Source: JANOGU01 sp964499865 (GTDB taxonomy: Bacteria; Pseudomonadota; Alphaproteobacteria; Rhodobacterales; Rhodobacteraceae). From it: a DNA stretch of 14,341 bases. Location: the NCBI GenBank assembly GCA_964499865.1, contig CAZCPY010000079.1, positions 1-14,341 on the forward strand. Reading direction: 5' to 3'. Below the pieces are notes generated by a model. The model did no database searches and was not told the origin of the DNA. It worked only from the letters and a program-made list of their open reading frames with translations. The position numbers and the translations under genes were made by a program. Below are positions 14,101 to 14,341 of the stretch, one piece after another; the first letter of the stretch is position 1, and every line of letters starts with the position of its first letter.

Positions 14101-14129
14101 TTGACAGGCAATATGTGCAGACATATTAC
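14101..14129 (+). promoter_or_regulatory. hutI sigma70-type promoter
   Basis: A perfect -35 hexamer TTGACA (14101-14106), a 17-bp spacer and TATTAC (14124-14129) form the best promoter in the window. Transcription should begin about 6-8 nt after the -10, that is at or next to the ATG (14136). No Shine-Dalgarno lies between, so the mRNA is probably leaderless. Confidence 0.7.
14110..14127. promoter_or_regulatory. Candidate HutC (GntR-family) operator
   Basis: A perfect dyad AATATGT-GCAG-ACATATT, 7-bp arms with a 4-bp centre. Its core TGT-N4-ACA agrees with the known HutC operator core (TGTATAGACA-like). It covers the spacer and most of the -10 of the hutI promoter and the -10 of the opposing hutF promoter, so a bound repressor would shut both genes. 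A hutC gene is not in the window. Confidence 0.65.
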
Positions 14130-14150
14130 ACGCCCATGCGCGCCGGACAA
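14123..14150 (-). promoter_or_regulatory. hutF promoter
   Basis: On the minus strand TTGTCC (14150-14145) and TAATAT (14128-14123) are 16 bp apart. The -35 lies inside the first codons of hutI and the -10 shares bases with the hutI -10. A start near 14116 leaves a roughly 30-nt leader carrying GGAG before hutF. Confidence 0.5.
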
Positions 14151-14341
14151 GAGCCCCTCCTGCTGACCGACGCCGTCGTGGCGACCCTGGGGCCCGCCGG
14201 TGTGGTGGCGCCCGGGGCGGTGCTGGTGCAGGGCGACCGCATCCTGTGGACCGGCCCGCAGGCCGAGGCGCCCGCCCGCGGGCATCGCGTGGCGCTGGAG
14301 GGCCGGCTGGTCACGCCCGGGCTGATCGACTGCCATACCCA
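14136..14341 (+). CDS. hutI: Imidazolonepropionase, N-terminal part (3' truncated by window end)
   Basis: The first 68 codons of an amidohydrolase. They contain the N-terminal beta-sandwich strands (LLLTDAVVATLGP, GAVLVQGDRILWTGP) leading into RLVTPGLIDCHT, the HutI form of the metal-binding PGxID-x-H motif that opens the barrel (the second His falls beyond the edge). Imidazolonepropionase opens 4-imidazolone-5-propanoate to N-formimidoyl-glutamate, the substrate of the divergently encoded HutF, which makes the assignment coherent. A dihydroorotase- or guanine-deaminase-like amidohydrolase would share the motif, but the hut context argues against it. ATG 14136 lacks a Shine-Dalgarno and sits at the predicted transcription start. 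Confidence 0.85.
   Translation, partial: MRAGQEPLLLTDAVVATLGPAGVVAPGAVLVQGDRILWTGPQAEAPARGHRVALEGRLVTPGLIDCHT

Noticed and set aside
1..14341. CRISPR arrays, tRNA/rRNA genes, transposases, phage or defence genes
   Set aside because: No regularly spaced repeats, no cloverleaf-like segments and no protein motifs of these classes were found on reading either strand.

Overview
The window is a GC-rich (visibly about 70% G+C), densely coded bacterial chromosome segment. It most likely comes from an alphaproteobacterium of the Rhodobacteraceae/Paracoccaceae type. The basis is the composition, a UPF0262 protein (a family I know mainly from alphaproteobacteria) coupled to a CDHNAVR-type low-molecular-weight phosphatase, and the gene families present. 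Genus cannot be decided from the sequence.

Layout, left to right: (1) The 3' part of dacB (PBP4-type D,D-carboxypeptidase, +) ends at a good intrinsic terminator and converges on an SbtA-family sodium/bicarbonate symporter gene (-). That gene is divergently paired with a LysR-type regulator (+) across an AT-richer promoter region. (2) The LysR gene abuts a convergent YbiI/TraR-like C4 zinc-finger gene (-). Behind it lies a non-coding patch with two G/C-rich hairpins that look like REP/BIME repeats. (3) A five-gene minus-strand block reads, in transcription order, alpha/beta hydrolase, serine/threonine dehydratase (4-bp overlap), enolase-superfamily (mandelate racemase-like) dehydratase, UPF0262 protein and LMW phosphatase (2-nt gap). 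(4) A plus-strand block holds an ABC exporter half-transporter, an acyl-CoA synthetase preceded by a perfect 27-bp dyad, and a small exported protein of unknown function. (5) A histidine-utilisation locus has hutF (-) and the 5' end of hutI (+) diverging from a 48-bp region. In that region two sigma70-like promoters and a HutC-like palindrome overlap, and hutI appears to be leaderless.

How the genes work together: hutF/hutI form a real pathway unit (imidazolonepropionate to formimidoylglutamate to formylglutamate), with the rest of the hut operon presumably beyond the right edge. SbtA/LysR form a transporter-regulator pair. The hydrolase/dehydratase/enolase-superfamily genes may be a small catabolic cluster for a hydroxy- or sugar-acid, but the substrate cannot be read from sequence. 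UPF0262 plus phosphatase is a conserved pair that here sits outside its usual hisD/infA neighbourhood.

I see no CRISPR array, transposase, phage gene, RNA gene or clear defence or biosynthetic system. Most of the window is ordinary chromosomal metabolism. The observations most worth a second look are the hut control region, the enolase-superfamily enzyme with a Gly at a canonical metal-ligand position, the dyad ahead of the acyl-CoA synthetase and the REP-like patch.
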